64,000 nt of DNA from Moritella sp. 5 (GCF_018219455.1 NZ_CP056122.1:4396065-4460064), one strand, 5' to 3'; shown: positions 8,721 to 17,912, counted from the first letter of the stretch. The notes: generated by a model from the sequence alone, not told the origin. Numbers and translations: made by a program.

Positions 8721-9582
8721 AAAACTGATAAATTCTCTTGGCATTGGTATGACACAGTTTTTCTAATAAAGGTAGTGGTAGGTCTAGCGCTTTATAGTAA
8801 GCCCAAAGTTCTTGATAACTGGTTGTAAATAGGGCTAGTGGAAAATTACTCGCTAACATAATACGATCTTCTCCAAATAAAGAAAGTAGTTCTGTAATTA
8901 CAGTATCAATCGAATTTGTATTTATATAATCTCGTCGAGTCATTTCCCAGCCCGAAGCTTTTACAACGATATTCGGAAAAGCGGCGAGTGATACCATACC
9001 ATTCTTCCAGCATTGTAATGTTTGATGGGTAGAGTCTAAAGGTGCAAAAGCCGCATGGCTGATGATAAATGTAAGCCCTAAATTTTGTCTTGCTACATTG
9101 ACTAATGCGTTTATGCCCTTTGTATCGCTCCCTGATAATTGGGCTTCAAAATGTAATCCAGTTGTTGCAAGATAGACTAAGTTCATTTGAGCGACATGTG
9201 ATGTCAGTAATCGATGGGCTTGTTCATCTAGAATATGACGGACTCCAATGACAGAAGAAAATTTCTTAAGTCTTTTTATATGATCAATGAAGTCTTCTGG
9301 ATCAAGCATCAAGTTGATACAAGCTACACTTTTAAAGGGGCATGAAACAGTGCTTTCAAGCCATTCAATCTCCCGCCAAGGAGAGTCATTGTCAAATCCA
9401 GCTTCAATATGAACAAAACCACTGAGTGTTAAAGGAGACTTCAATATCAGATCATTTTCAAAAAAGTCGTTATTGATAATTTCTTTATCTGACCAATAGG
9501 GAGGGTTCTCTGGTTTTAACCAAGCATAACTGCCTTTATTTCTATCAAATAAATGAATATGAGGATCAATAATATTATCCAT
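8719..9582 (-). CDS. Amidohydrolase-fold sugar lactonase
   Basis: TIM-barrel metal-dependent hydrolase of 287 residues (amidohydrolase_2 group, which includes L-rhamnono- and L-fucono-lactonases). The N-terminal metal motif DPHIHLFD (H8, H10) is followed by YAWLKPE, typical of sugar-lactone hydrolases. A mid-barrel IISHAAFAPLD supplies another His, and LASNFPLA takes the place of the usual GSDWP near the C-terminus; the Asp normally found there appears as Asn, which is odd. Start ATG at 9582 overlaps the SDR stop (TGATG); a GTG one codon earlier is possible. Together with the SDR it would oxidise a sugar and open the lactone. Confidence 0.82.
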   Translation of the reverse strand: MDNIIDPHIHLFDRNKGSYAWLKPENPPYWSDKEIINNDFFENDLILKSPLTLSGFVHIEAGFDNDSPWREIEWLESTVSCPFKSVACINLMLDPEDFIDHIKRLKKFSSVIGVRHILDEQAHRLLTSHVAQMNLVYLATTGLHFEAQLSGSDTKGINALVNVARQNLGLTFIISHAAFAPLDSTHQTLQCWKNGMVSLAAFPNIVVKASGWEMTRRDYINTNSIDTVITELLSLFGEDRIMLASNFPLALFTTSYQELWAYYKALDLPLPLLEKLCHTNAKRIYQF

Positions 9583-10310
9583 CACTTCGCTGTATAGCCG
9601 CCATCAATCATTTGCAAACTCCCTGTAATAAAGCTGGCCTTGTCACTTGCTATGAAATACGTTAATTCGGCGACTTCTTCTGGTTGCCCAATTCGACCTA
9701 ATGGTTGTAGTGCAGATTCTTCTTTATGGATATTGTCTTTATTTGCACCAGTACGAGCGCAATAATTATCGATAGCGGTATGGTATAGTGGTGTTTCAAT
9801 GGTTCCTGGGCAAACTGCATTTGCTCGGATATTATATCCGGCATAATCTAAAGCGGTCGTTTTTGCTATTGAGGCGAGCGCATGTTTACTTAAATTATAA
9901 GCAAATGAATTATGGTGTGCGACGACTGATTGATCCGATGCGATTAAAACAATAGAGCCCTGTTTACGGGACTTCATTACAGGTAAAACAGCTTGAATCG
10001 CAAAATAAGCGCCTTTTACATTAATTGCAAAAAGGCGATCGAAATCCTGTTCTGATGTGTTTTCGATATTTGAATTTAGGTGGATACCCGCATTACAAAT
10101 TAATGTATCAATATGCTGTTCTTTTTTTATAATTGCAGACATTGCGGCATTAACTTGCTCTGAATTGCTAATGTCACAAGCAATAAATTCACCGACAGAA
10201 CCCGCTTCTATATCTAGGTTATATACGCGATAGGATTCGTCTGTAAATTTCTTAATAATAGCTAAGCCAATGCCTTTACTACCACCCGTCACAATTGCGA
10301 CTTTCTTCAT
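9582..10310 (-). CDS. SDR-family sugar dehydrogenase
   Basis: Classical short-chain dehydrogenase of 242 residues. The NAD(P)-binding motif TGGSKGIG is at residues 8-15, ICNAG at about 71-75, and the catalytic set is S125, Y138 and K142 (YNLSK). The PGTIETPLY loop and the GGYTAK end are usual for the family. SD AAAAGGA precedes the ATG. First gene of the leftward pair, with a one-base overlap to the lactonase. By context it oxidises a free aldose (for example fucose, rhamnose, arabinose or galactose) to the lactone. No transporter or regulator accompanies the four genes. Confidence 0.88.
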   Translation of the reverse strand: MKKVAIVTGGSKGIGLAIIKKFTDESYRVYNLDIEAGSVGEFIACDISNSEQVNAAMSAIIKKEQHIDTLICNAGIHLNSNIENTSEQDFDRLFAINVKGAYFAIQAVLPVMKSRKQGSIVLIASDQSVVAHHNSFAYNLSKHALASIAKTTALDYAGYNIRANAVCPGTIETPLYHTAIDNYCARTGANKDNIHKEESALQPLGRIGQPEEVAELTYFIASDKASFITGSLQMIDGGYTAK

Positions 10311-10432
10311 TATTTTTCCTTTTATAATTTGATATATGAGAAATCTGATCTTATGGACATATTAATGTTAATGATGATGGGGTATATCAAATTCTTAAAT
10401 CAAATATACTATTATAAAAACAAATAATAATT

Positions 10433-10523
10433 TTATGAACCATTGCTTGATGCTGTAGTCAGATTAAGTGCAAGAGTTGTTTTTTCATTTTTTTGGGAGC
10501 CTTATTAAGGCTCCTTTTTTTTT
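10433..10523 (+). ncRNA. Candidate sRNA, first of two tandem copies
   Basis: Shares with 10546-10633 the order: TTATGAACCAT, a variable part, GTAGTC-GATT, then an identical 25-nt TGCAAGAGTTG...T6CAT6 block, then a GC-rich hairpin (10496-10503 with 10507-10514, loop ATT) and nine T residues. A U-rich stretch directly before an intrinsic terminator is the layout of Hfq-binding small RNAs. Both flanking genes point left, so the rightward terminator serves neither of them. I could not identify a strong promoter; the upstream DNA is very AT-rich. Confidence 0.5.
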
Positions 10524-10545
10524 ATTTTCCAACTATTACAATTAT

Positions 10546-10633
10546 TTATGAACCATAACTCAATTCCGTAGTCTGATTCATTGCAAGAGTTGTTTTTTCA
10601 TTTTTTAGAGCCTAATTATAGGCTCTTTTTTTT
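10546..10633 (+). ncRNA. Candidate sRNA, second tandem copy
   Basis: Paralogue of the unit at 10433, offset by 113 bp. The terminator stem differs in sequence (10607-10614 with 10619-10626) but keeps pairing through compensatory changes: the outer G-C pairs of copy 1 become A-T pairs here. It ends in T8 and abuts the 3' end of the convergent gshA. Retained hairpin and U-rich block with diverged flanks suggest selection on an RNA rather than passive duplication. Confidence 0.5.
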
Positions 10634-10635
10634 AT

Positions 10636-12228
10636 CTATTTTTTAGTTGTTCCAAAGTATTCACTTAAGAACGCATCAAAATCAAGCGTATCTTCCGCTT
10701 CGATTTTCTGTTGTTGCACAACTGACTGCTGCTGCATTTTCTTGAAATAAGTATCATCCCAATACGCATAATCTGTCGCTAATAACTCTGCTTTATACTT
10801 TTTAGCTAAGTTTAAAATAAAATCATTATGCTCTAGACCTTGTTTCTTCATTGCCGTAAGCACTTGCCCAGACAGTAATGATTCAGGACGATTAATCAAT
10901 GCCTGCTGTTCAGCGACCGCTTGCGAAAAATTACTCGCGGCAGTCTCCGTAGCGAGTTGTGCGCCATCTAATAGCCCAGCGACCAATTGTACTTCAGTAA
11001 GAATATGAGTGGCAACATCAGCAAGTACTTGTTCCTTCCCATCGAATTGTAATGTTAAGCCAGGTTTACGTCCTTCCATTACTACTTTCGTGCTGTTATC
11101 ACGACAGATAGCCATTTCGTCGGCTGTCATCGGAGCTGAAGGCTGCAGTGCCATCCAAACTAATAAACTGTCTAACACAGACATCTGCGCAGTAGTAATA
11201 CCGGTAGCAACAAATGGATTCACATCCAAAGAACGGATCTCTATGTACTCAATACCACGAGCAGATAATGCTTCCGACGGTTTTTCATTTGACTTAGCCA
11301 CACGTTTAGGTCGAATCGGCGCGTACAGTTCATTTTCGATCTGCAAAACATTATCATTAAGCTGGCGATACTCACCATCAACCTTAATACCGATATTTGC
11401 AAATTCAGGGGCTTTTGTTTTAATCGCTTTCTTCAAACTATCGGTATAATTTTCTAACGTGTTATGGCAAATAACCAAATCATCTTGGGCATTATTGGTA
11501 TAACCCAGATCACTCATGCGTAACGATGTCGCATATGGCATATATAATGTGTCTTCACCCAATGTTGAGAACGGTGTTTGTTTCTCCGTCGGTAAGAATG
11601 AACGGTTTAACGCAGGAGAAGCACCAAATAGATAAGGCACTAACCAACCATGACGGTAAAAATTACGGATAAGTCCCATATAGCTATCAGAAATAAAATC
11701 TTGGAATTCGCCAGTTTCACCCTTTAGATCATAAAGCGTTTGCCAAAGCGTAATCGGTAATGACACATTATAATGCAGACCTGAAATAATTTGCATGCTA
11801 CTGCCATAACGGTGCTTTAAACCGATACGGTAAGTGTGCTTCATTTTACCTGTATTCGATGTACCATATTTAGCTAATGGAATACTTTCAGCATCACAAA
11901 CCTGGCATGGCATACTTGAAGGCCAAAACAATTCCCCATCAAGGTTTTTAACTACATTGCGATGGATATCACTCAATTGCTGTTGCGCCTTGTCGGCACT
12001 ATCGCTGACAGGCGTAATAAATTCCAATAAGCTTTCAGAATAGTCTGTGGTAATGTGCTGATGACTTAATGCTGAGCCAAACGCTGCAGGATGGCTGTTC
12101 TGTGATAAACCACCTGCTTCATTTACGCGTAAACACTCTCGTTCAATGCCGCGGGTGATGCCGTTTAGCGACTGTATATTGCTTGGCTCTGATAATTTTG
12201 AGATCAGAGATTTAAATGTAACGTTCAA
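10636..12228 (-). CDS. gshA: Glutamate-cysteine ligase
   Basis: First enzyme of glutathione synthesis: ATP-dependent joining of glutamate and cysteine in the cytosol. 530 residues, the length of the proteobacterial GshA type 1 family. Recognisable parts are GIERECLRVNEAGGLSQ near the N-terminus, the HITTDYSESLLEFITP segment, SGLHYNVSLP and IEYIEIRSLDVNPF. The frame opens with TTG at 12226-12228 behind GGTGG at good spacing; no ATG fits better at the N-terminus. Monocistronic by appearance, with a hairpin separating it from the upstream peptidase gene. Confidence 0.96.
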   Translation of the reverse strand: MNVTFKSLISKLSEPSNIQSLNGITRGIERECLRVNEAGGLSQNSHPAAFGSALSHQHITTDYSESLLEFITPVSDSADKAQQQLSDIHRNVVKNLDGELFWPSSMPCQVCDAESIPLAKYGTSNTGKMKHTYRIGLKHRYGSSMQIISGLHYNVSLPITLWQTLYDLKGETGEFQDFISDSYMGLIRNFYRHGWLVPYLFGASPALNRSFLPTEKQTPFSTLGEDTLYMPYATSLRMSDLGYTNNAQDDLVICHNTLENYTDSLKKAIKTKAPEFANIGIKVDGEYRQLNDNVLQIENELYAPIRPKRVAKSNEKPSEALSARGIEYIEIRSLDVNPFVATGITTAQMSVLDSLLVWMALQPSAPMTADEMAICRDNSTKVVMEGRKPGLTLQFDGKEQVLADVATHILTEVQLVAGLLDGAQLATETAASNFSQAVAEQQALINRPESLLSGQVLTAMKKQGLEHNDFILNLAKKYKAELLATDYAYWDDTYFKKMQQQSVVQQQKIEAEDTLDFDAFLSEYFGTTKK

Positions 12229-12262
12229 ATTAAATCCACCAATGAACTATATAAAAGTATCA

Positions 12263-12300
12263 CCTTAAAAATTGCACAATCAATGGAGCAATCTTTAAGG
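12263..12300 (-). terminator. Probable terminator of the M16 peptidase gene
   Basis: 13-bp arms (12263-12275 and 12288-12300) with one mismatch lie 15 nt after the peptidase stop. The T-run expected on the minus strand is weak, so efficiency is uncertain. Confidence 0.5.
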
Positions 12301-12315
12301 TTAATTTCAAGTCTA

Positions 12316-15192
12316 TTATTTATCTAACAGATCAAAAACTTGAATATCTAAACCAAAGTCTTGAACCTGTTTTTCAATCAACTGACGATCACCGACCACA
12401 ATAACAGAAAATTTATCGCTCGATAAGTAAGTCTTTGCTAATGCCTGAATTTCAGACTTATTCATCGCTTGAATGATCTTGGCTTGCTGCTCTACAAAAT
12501 CAGGTGATAAATCCAATAATAATAACTGCATTAAGAAATTAGACTTCTGAGCTGGCGTTTCATAAGACAAGGCTTCTTGCTGTGAAATCGCACTTTTCAT
12601 ATAAGCCAGTTCGGAATCAGTGATGCCACCATCTGTATAAGCTTTTAATTCTTTTAGCGTTTCTTTGATTGCATCGCCAGTTACTTCTGCACGAACATCC
12701 GCAGATGAAGAGAAAAAACCATATTCGCGATCAGCATAAAATCCAGTCATCGCACCGTAAGTATACCCTTTATCTTCACGTAGGTTCTGGTTCAAGCGGC
12801 TATTAAAGTTACCACCTAAATTAAAGTTCATTAAGTTCGCTTTAAAAAAATCACCTGTCACATCATACGCTACCGCGGGTGATATTACTTTAATTACAGA
12901 TTGTACCGCCCCTGGCTTATCAACGATATAAAGTGTGTTCGGTTGCCATAACGGTGCTTTTGCTAGAAGCGGGTAAGTTACTGCGGGTAAATGAGCGCCT
13001 TCCTGTAAAAAATCTAACGACGTCGTAACAGCGGCTTCACTAACATCACCAACCACCACGATTTTAGCTTCTGCTAAGTTATAATATAGCTGATAGTAAG
13101 CCAATACATCATCACGCGTTAATGCAGCTTGATTTTTCAATGTACCAGATGATGGGTTGCCAGTAACACGGTCCTCACCATACAAAATACGTTGTGTAGC
13201 TAATTGCCCTAACCAACCAACTCTTTGCTGATTTTGTAATGACGCTTGCCTTGACTGCGCTTTAATACGCGTGAAATCGGCATCTACAAAACCCGGTTTA
13301 AACAGTTTTTCTTCTAATATTGCTAATGTTGCAGGTAAATTTTTCGATAAACTGTTAACACTTATGCTCGTACCATAAAGGCCCGCAGAGAAATTAATGC
13401 TACTGCCGAGTGATTGTAATTGATCGTTGAGTTCTGCCGATGAATGCAGCGTTGTAGATTGATTCATCATAGCGGCCGTTAATTTTGCAATCCCTTGTTT
13501 ATCAGCACTTTCAACACGTCGCCCACCTTTTACATTAATCTGTATACTCACGGTAGGGGTTTCATCGTATACCGTACCAAGCACTTGAATGTCATTCGCG
13601 AGTGATTGACGCCATAATGTCGGTAATGTTTGCTGTGGATTATCGCCCGCTTTTGGCATAACTGAACGATCAAAAGTATCTTTCGTCGTTCTGACTGCTA
13701 ATGTTTGAGCTAGCGGCGCATTTTGCTTACCAATATCACGTGGTGCAGGTGTAAACGTCGAAGCATGGGCAACATATTCCAACTTACCTTTAGGCACAAC
13801 ACTCATGATCACTTTGGGTTTATTTTCGAGGTATTTTTTATAACCAACAATCCCTTCTTCTGCAGTGATCGTATTAAAAACGGATAACCCCTTCGTTAAG
13901 TAATTAGGATCATTCATCAAGGTTTCACCTAACGCAAGCTCTTTTGCTTTTCCTGCAACACTTTGCATACCAAATATCGTGGAGCTTTCAATGATCGAGC
14001 GTAATCTAGTTACTTCAGAAGGTGCGATACCTTTATCTGCTAACTCTTTCATCGACGCATTAATCTTCGCCAATAACGGGGCCAGCTCCATTCCTTTAGC
14101 TGGGTTCGGTTGCGTATAGATATCAAAAGTACAACTTAGTTCGCTACAACTATGATAAGCAGCTACATTGGTTGCATAGCCAGTTTCCACCAAATTCTTA
14201 TACAAAAGTGAGTTTTTCCCACCGCCTAAAGCATAAGCAAACAGATCGAGCGGGGCTTCATCTTTATGTCCCATATATACCGTTGGATAACTGATATACA
14301 ACATCGGCTGTGGCACGTTATCTTCTAAGGTAATATAACGATCGTTATCAATACTCACAGGCACAGGTTGCATATCTTTTACTTCAGGACCTTCCGGAAT
14401 TGTCGAAAAATACTGATTTACCCACGCTAAGGTCTCCGCTTTATCAAATTTACCCGCAATCGTCAGTGTTGCATTGTTCGGCCCATACCAACGTAAGAAA
14501 AATTGTTTTAAATCATTCACATCAACACGATCTAAATCTTCAACATAACCAATTGGCTGCCAAGCATAAGGATGATCCCGTGGATATAAAGCTTCACCTA
14601 CACGTTCACCAAGTAAACCGTAAGGGCGATTATCAACGCGTTGTGAACGCTCGTTTTTAACCGTAGCACGTTGGATCTCAAATTTACGTTGATCAACCGC
14701 ATCTAATAAAAAACCCATACGATCGGCTTCTAACCACAGTATTTTTTCTAATTGATTCGCAGGTACGGTTTGGTAATAATTCGTTCTATCTTGATTGGTA
14801 CTGCCGTTCATCGAACCGCCAGCTTCATTAACAATTTTGAAATGCTGCTGATCACCCACATTTTTACTGCCTTGGAACATCATATGCTCGAAAAAATGCG
14901 CAAAACCCGATTTACCGAGCTCTTCACGTGCAGAACCAACATGGTAAGTCATATCAATATACGTTAGCGGGTCAGAATCGTCTTCGTGTAAGATAACGGT
15001 AAGGCCATTACTTAACTGGTACTTTTCATAGGGTATTAGCAAGCTGCCTGGCACTTTTTCTTGCTGATCCACTAATGTCATTCCACTCGGCAATGCTGCG
15101 ATATCACTGTCTTTATCAAATAATGAGCACCCACTAAGTAACAACATTGAAGAACTCAGCACCACAGCACCATAAAAAGAATTCAAACGCAT
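12316..15192 (-). CDS. M16 (insulinase/pitrilysin) family lipoprotein peptidase
   Basis: Zinc metallopeptidase of 958 residues with two M16 halves. The N-terminal half holds the inverted zinc motif H99-F-F-E102-H103 and the downstream Glu in ATVKNERSQRVDNRPYG. The second half (from about residue 510) is the inactive paralogous domain, with SRLNQNLREDKGYTYGA near its end. A signal peptide ends in the lipobox LLSGC (C22), so it is probably membrane-anchored in the periplasm. Start chosen: ATG at 15190-15192, with GAGGAA upstream; the frame also offers a TTG one codon earlier. Substrates of such enzymes are peptides; the specific target is unknown. Confidence 0.92.
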   Translation of the reverse strand: MRLNSFYGAVVLSSSMLLLSGCSLFDKDSDIAALPSGMTLVDQQEKVPGSLLIPYEKYQLSNGLTVILHEDDSDPLTYIDMTYHVGSAREELGKSGFAHFFEHMMFQGSKNVGDQQHFKIVNEAGGSMNGSTNQDRTNYYQTVPANQLEKILWLEADRMGFLLDAVDQRKFEIQRATVKNERSQRVDNRPYGLLGERVGEALYPRDHPYAWQPIGYVEDLDRVDVNDLKQFFLRWYGPNNATLTIAGKFDKAETLAWVNQYFSTIPEGPEVKDMQPVPVSIDNDRYITLEDNVPQPMLYISYPTVYMGHKDEAPLDLFAYALGGGKNSLLYKNLVETGYATNVAAYHSCSELSCTFDIYTQPNPAKGMELAPLLAKINASMKELADKGIAPSEVTRLRSIIESSTIFGMQSVAGKAKELALGETLMNDPNYLTKGLSVFNTITAEEGIVGYKKYLENKPKVIMSVVPKGKLEYVAHASTFTPAPRDIGKQNAPLAQTLAVRTTKDTFDRSVMPKAGDNPQQTLPTLWRQSLANDIQVLGTVYDETPTVSIQINVKGGRRVESADKQGIAKLTAAMMNQSTTLHSSAELNDQLQSLGSSINFSAGLYGTSISVNSLSKNLPATLAILEEKLFKPGFVDADFTRIKAQSRQASLQNQQRVGWLGQLATQRILYGEDRVTGNPSSGTLKNQAALTRDDVLAYYQLYYNLAEAKIVVVGDVSEAAVTTSLDFLQEGAHLPAVTYPLLAKAPLWQPNTLYIVDKPGAVQSVIKVISPAVAYDVTGDFFKANLMNFNLGGNFNSRLNQNLREDKGYTYGAMTGFYADREYGFFSSSADVRAEVTGDAIKETLKELKAYTDGGITDSELAYMKSAISQQEALSYETPAQKSNFLMQLLLLDLSPDFVEQQAKIIQAMNKSEIQALAKTYLSSDKFSVIVVGDRQLIEKQVQDFGLDIQVFDLLDK

Positions 15193-15235
15193 CAAAAATT
15201 CCTCGTTAATTTTAAATTGAATATAAAATAATTAG

Positions 15236-15652
15236 CTAATAGAAACTCATAAACCAGATAATAACTGCATAGCGAATTGACTTACCTAGCATAATAGCGA
15301 TAAAAGAAAGTACAGGATTTAAACGTAACCAACCTGCTAATAAACAAAAAACATCACCGAAAACAGGTAACCAACTAAATAGCAAGCTACTCCAACCCCA
15401 TCGTTGGATCACCCTGTGTACACGGCGGTAGTGCTTATTTTCTGAAAAATCAATCGGCTTTTTCGCATAAATAAAATACCCCATGTAAAAGGTAAGAATA
15501 GAGCCTAATACATTGCCACTGGTCGCCATAATAAAAAGCTGCCAATGCGACCACGAACCTTCAACAAGCATCGCGGTTAACAGTATTTCTGAACTACCAG
15601 GTAAAATGGTCGCAGACGTAAAACTACTAAAAAACAATAACCAAAGACCCAT
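15236..15652 (-). CDS. YqaA-family inner-membrane protein (VTT/DedA-like)
   Basis: Membrane protein of 138 residues with several hydrophobic segments, related to YqaA and the VTT/SNARE-associated (DedA-like) fold. Readable family pieces are the N-terminal FFSSFTSATILPGSSEILLTA, the glycine motif SGNVLGSILTFYMGYF and the central RWGWSSLLFSWLPVFGD. Relatives of this fold are linked to lipid flipping and membrane homeostasis; the role of YqaA itself is not established. It stands 44 bp upstream of the M16 gene on the same strand and may be co-transcribed with it. Confidence 0.85.
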   Translation of the reverse strand: MGLWLLFFSSFTSATILPGSSEILLTAMLVEGSWSHWQLFIMATSGNVLGSILTFYMGYFIYAKKPIDFSENKHYRRVHRVIQRWGWSSLLFSWLPVFGDVFCLLAGWLRLNPVLSFIAIMLGKSIRYAVIIWFMSFY

Positions 15653-15892
15653 CTAACCCTCTAAATTTCATCTACCCACAGTTAGCCACAGTATTACCAC
15701 TAAGAGAATTAAGTCACACTATAATATTGAAGTTAGACGTATAATTAATGTTATGCTTAACGCACTTATGGATACACAGACTGGTAATATTTAACTGTTC
15801 TATAAATATTACGTGCATAATTAAAAGTGGTAGGACAGTTTAGCCACTATATAATTCAATAAACAGTGATAAATCGCTACATTGGGGAGTTT

Positions 15893-16060
15893 ATGTTTAA
15901 ATTTTTTCTATTACCTTTAGTACTCAGTATCTTGTGGTTTGGATTCTTGCAATATAATAACTGGAGTATACAACAAGGTAAGAAAGGTTTTATCTATATT
16001 ATTGGCGGCACAACGGGCATCATCGCATTTCTTAGTTTGATGATATACCTTACTCGCTGA
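15893..16060 (+). CDS. Small two-helix membrane protein
   Basis: 55-residue protein starting MFKFFLLPLVL. The start is set by GGGGAG 7 nt before the ATG at 15893; the open frame extends nine codons upstream to a GTG but without a ribosome site. Two hydrophobic segments (about residues 3-18 and 32-51) flank a short polar stretch YNNWSIQQGKKG, and the protein ends in TR. I do not recognise the family. It sits alone between the leftward YqaA gene and the leftward tRNA array. Confidence 0.6.
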   Translation: MFKFFLLPLVLSILWFGFLQYNNWSIQQGKKGFIYIIGGTTGIIAFLSLMIYLTR

Positions 16061-16254
16061 GCACCAGACGAGAATTGCATCTTATATAGGCCAATCCGTC
16101 TTACTTTATTATCTAACGAGAAAGCCCTAGCCACATATGCAACCAAGATAAAACCTAGCTAAACCACCACCCGATTCTGTAATGATAACCAAAAATAACA
16201 ATATAGCGGAACGCCCATAATCAGCAGATAGTTGGAGAGGTAAATTTTAGGCAT

Positions 16255-16278
16255 AAAAAAACCGCAATTAAGCGGTTT
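16255..16278 (-). terminator. Terminator of the tRNA operon
   Basis: Stem AAACCGC/GCGGTTT (16259-16265 with 16272-16278), followed on the minus strand by a run of T, 11 nt beyond the last tRNA-Ser. Confidence 0.85.
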
Positions 16279-16286
16279 CTTTATTT

Positions 16287-16380
<94 letters not shown>

Positions 16381-16455
16381 ACACAAACCCTATTATTATG
16401 AAAAACATCGACAATGTAAAGACTTACATCGGAAAAATCATAATAATATAATAAA

Positions 16456-16532
16456 TGGTGCGGATGGGAGGATTCGAACCTCCGACCGCCTGGTTCGTAG
16501 CCAGGTACTCTATCCAGCTGAGCTACATCCGC
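16456..16532 (-). tRNA. tRNA-Arg(ACG) copy 6
   Basis: 77 nt with CCA encoded; the anticodon ACG (read ICG) lies in the arm CCTGGCTACGAACCAGG. Acceptor pair GCGGATG/CATCCGC. Confidence 0.97.
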
Positions 16533-16556
16533 ACAAAAAATTATATTTAAAATAGA

Positions 16557-16633
16557 TGGTGCGGATGGGAGGATTCGAACCTCCGACCGCCTGGTTCGTA
16601 GCCAGGTACTCTATCCAGCTGAGCTACATCCGC
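16557..16633 (-). tRNA. tRNA-Arg(ACG) copy 5
   Basis: Same 77-nt mature sequence as the other copies. Only 24 bp separate it from copy 6. Confidence 0.97.
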
Positions 16634-16713
16634 ACATATTCTATTTTAAGAACTTGTTTTATTTTACCGTTTAACGAATTAAACCATAAAAATCAAATTG
16701 TGGTTTGAACAAA

Positions 16714-16790
16714 TGGTGCGGATGGGAGGATTCGAACCTCCGACCGCCTGGTTCGTAGCCAGGTACTCTATCCAGCTGAGCTACATCCGC
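16714..16790 (-). tRNA. tRNA-Arg(ACG) copy 4
   Basis: Same 77-nt mature sequence as its neighbours, with CCA encoded. The spacer to copy 5 is 80 bp. Confidence 0.97.
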
Positions 16791-16859
16791 ACATATTTTG
16801 TTCTGTTAGGTTTACGTTCTACAACGTCTAGTTTGAAATCTCTAGTTGATTTGAATAAA

Positions 16860-16936
16860 TGGTGCGGATGGGAGGATTCGAACCTCCGACCGCCTGGTTC
16901 GTAGCCAGGTACTCTATCCAGCTGAGCTACATCCGC
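16860..16936 (-). tRNA. tRNA-Arg(ACG) copy 3
   Basis: Same 77-nt mature sequence. The spacer to copy 4 is 69 bp. Confidence 0.97.
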
Positions 16937-16978
16937 ACATAATTTATTCTGTTGTATCTATTCTTGAGTTAAAACCAA

Positions 16979-17055
16979 TGGTGCGGATGGGAGGATTCGA
17001 ACCTCCGACCGCCTGGTTCGTAGCCAGGTACTCTATCCAGCTGAGCTACATCCGC
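16979..17055 (-). tRNA. tRNA-Arg(ACG) copy 2
   Basis: Same 77-nt mature sequence. The spacer to copy 3 is 42 bp. Confidence 0.97.
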
Positions 17056-17144
17056 ACATATTTGGTCTAACGTATAATTTTCATAACTAGATTAAGTGTT
17101 TTCAACTTCTACTAATTACTTAGAATTAATTCTAATCGAAACAA

Positions 17145-17221
17145 TGGTGCGGATGGGAGGATTCGAACCTCCGACCGCCTGGTTCGTAGCCAGGTACTCT
17201 ATCCAGCTGAGCTACATCCGC
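17145..17221 (-). tRNA. tRNA-Arg(ACG) copy 1
   Basis: First of six arginine tRNAs in transcription order. Same 77-nt mature sequence, with CCA encoded. Confidence 0.97.
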
Positions 17222-17304
17222 ATAACAATTATTTCTTACAACGACCAAAAAGTTGACCGAAACACTATAACACATTTTCAAAAATGTAATAGGAGTAGGA
17301 CAAC

Positions 17305-17398
<94 letters not shown>

Positions 17399-17413
17399 GT
17401 GTTGTTGGCGCTC

Positions 17414-17441
17414 ATAATACGGATACTGGAAAATAAGTCAA
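17414..17441 (-). promoter_or_regulatory. Promoter of the Ser/Arg tRNA array
   Basis: On the minus strand TTGACT (17436-17441), a 16-bp spacer and TATTAT (17414-17419) are followed by a GC-rich GAGCGCC discriminator. This is the pattern of stringently controlled stable-RNA promoters. It lies between the csrA terminator and the first tRNA. Confidence 0.8.
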
Positions 17442-17543
17442 ATGTTAATTAACTACTCTCAAGTAACTGTTTAAGTTTCAAACAACAAAACTACTATTGC
17501 AGCATAAATAGGAGGAAAGTCCCAAAATAGTCAAAAAACAGAT

Positions 17544-17573
17544 AAAAAAAAGGGCTTAGCTATCGCTAAACCC
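17544..17573 (-). terminator. csrA terminator
   Basis: 9-bp stem (17552-17560 with 17565-17573, one G-U) with loop TATC and, on the minus strand, eight T residues. Confidence 0.88.
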
Positions 17574-17600
17574 AATCTGTAATAATTTTATTATTCTAAT

Positions 17601-17792
17601 TTAGAAGTTGCCTTCAGGGCTTTCGCCTTTTTCTGCTTGAATTCGCATGTAGATCTCTTCACGGTGAACAGATACTTCTTTAGGCGCATTAACACCGATA
17701 CGAACTTGATTACCTTTAACACCTAGAACAGTAACTGTAACTTCATCACCAATCATAAGTGTTTCGCCAACACGGCGCGTCAATATTAGCAT
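17601..17792 (-). CDS. csrA: Carbon storage regulator CsrA
   Basis: Small dimeric RNA-binding protein that binds GGA motifs in mRNA leaders and controls carbon flux, motility and biofilm genes. The ATG at 17790-17792 ([18 protein letters not shown]) is preferred because it matches CsrA N-termini and follows GAGGAA; the frame extends five codons upstream without reason. 63 residues. The binding residues in L-T-R-R near the N-terminus and [14 protein letters not shown] are intact. Downstream are its own terminator and the tRNA array, the same neighbourhood as in E. coli. Confidence 0.97.
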   Translation of the reverse strand: MLILTRRVGETLMIGDEVTVTVLGVKGNQVRIGVNAPKEVSVHREEIYMRIQAEKGESPEGNF

Positions 17793-17912
17793 TAATTTAT
17801 TCCTCAACTAATTCATTATATTTTTGTTAAGCCGCTTATTATTCTATTAAAAGCTTCAATGTAAAACAAGAAAAGAATAAATAAGACTTAATTTGCTGTT
17901 AATTCACTCAGT

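Noticed and set aside
11009-11449. Open frames antisense to gshA, and similar ones in alaS, ileS, purD, pilY1 and recA
   Set aside because: They lie wholly inside strongly supported genes in other frames and show low-complexity Ser/Ala/Leu-rich composition typical of shadow frames.
16456-17221. Near-identical 77-bp repeats with variable spacers, at first sight like a CRISPR array
   Set aside because: Each repeat folds as tRNA-Arg(ACG) with encoded CCA; spacer lengths are irregular and no cas gene is near.
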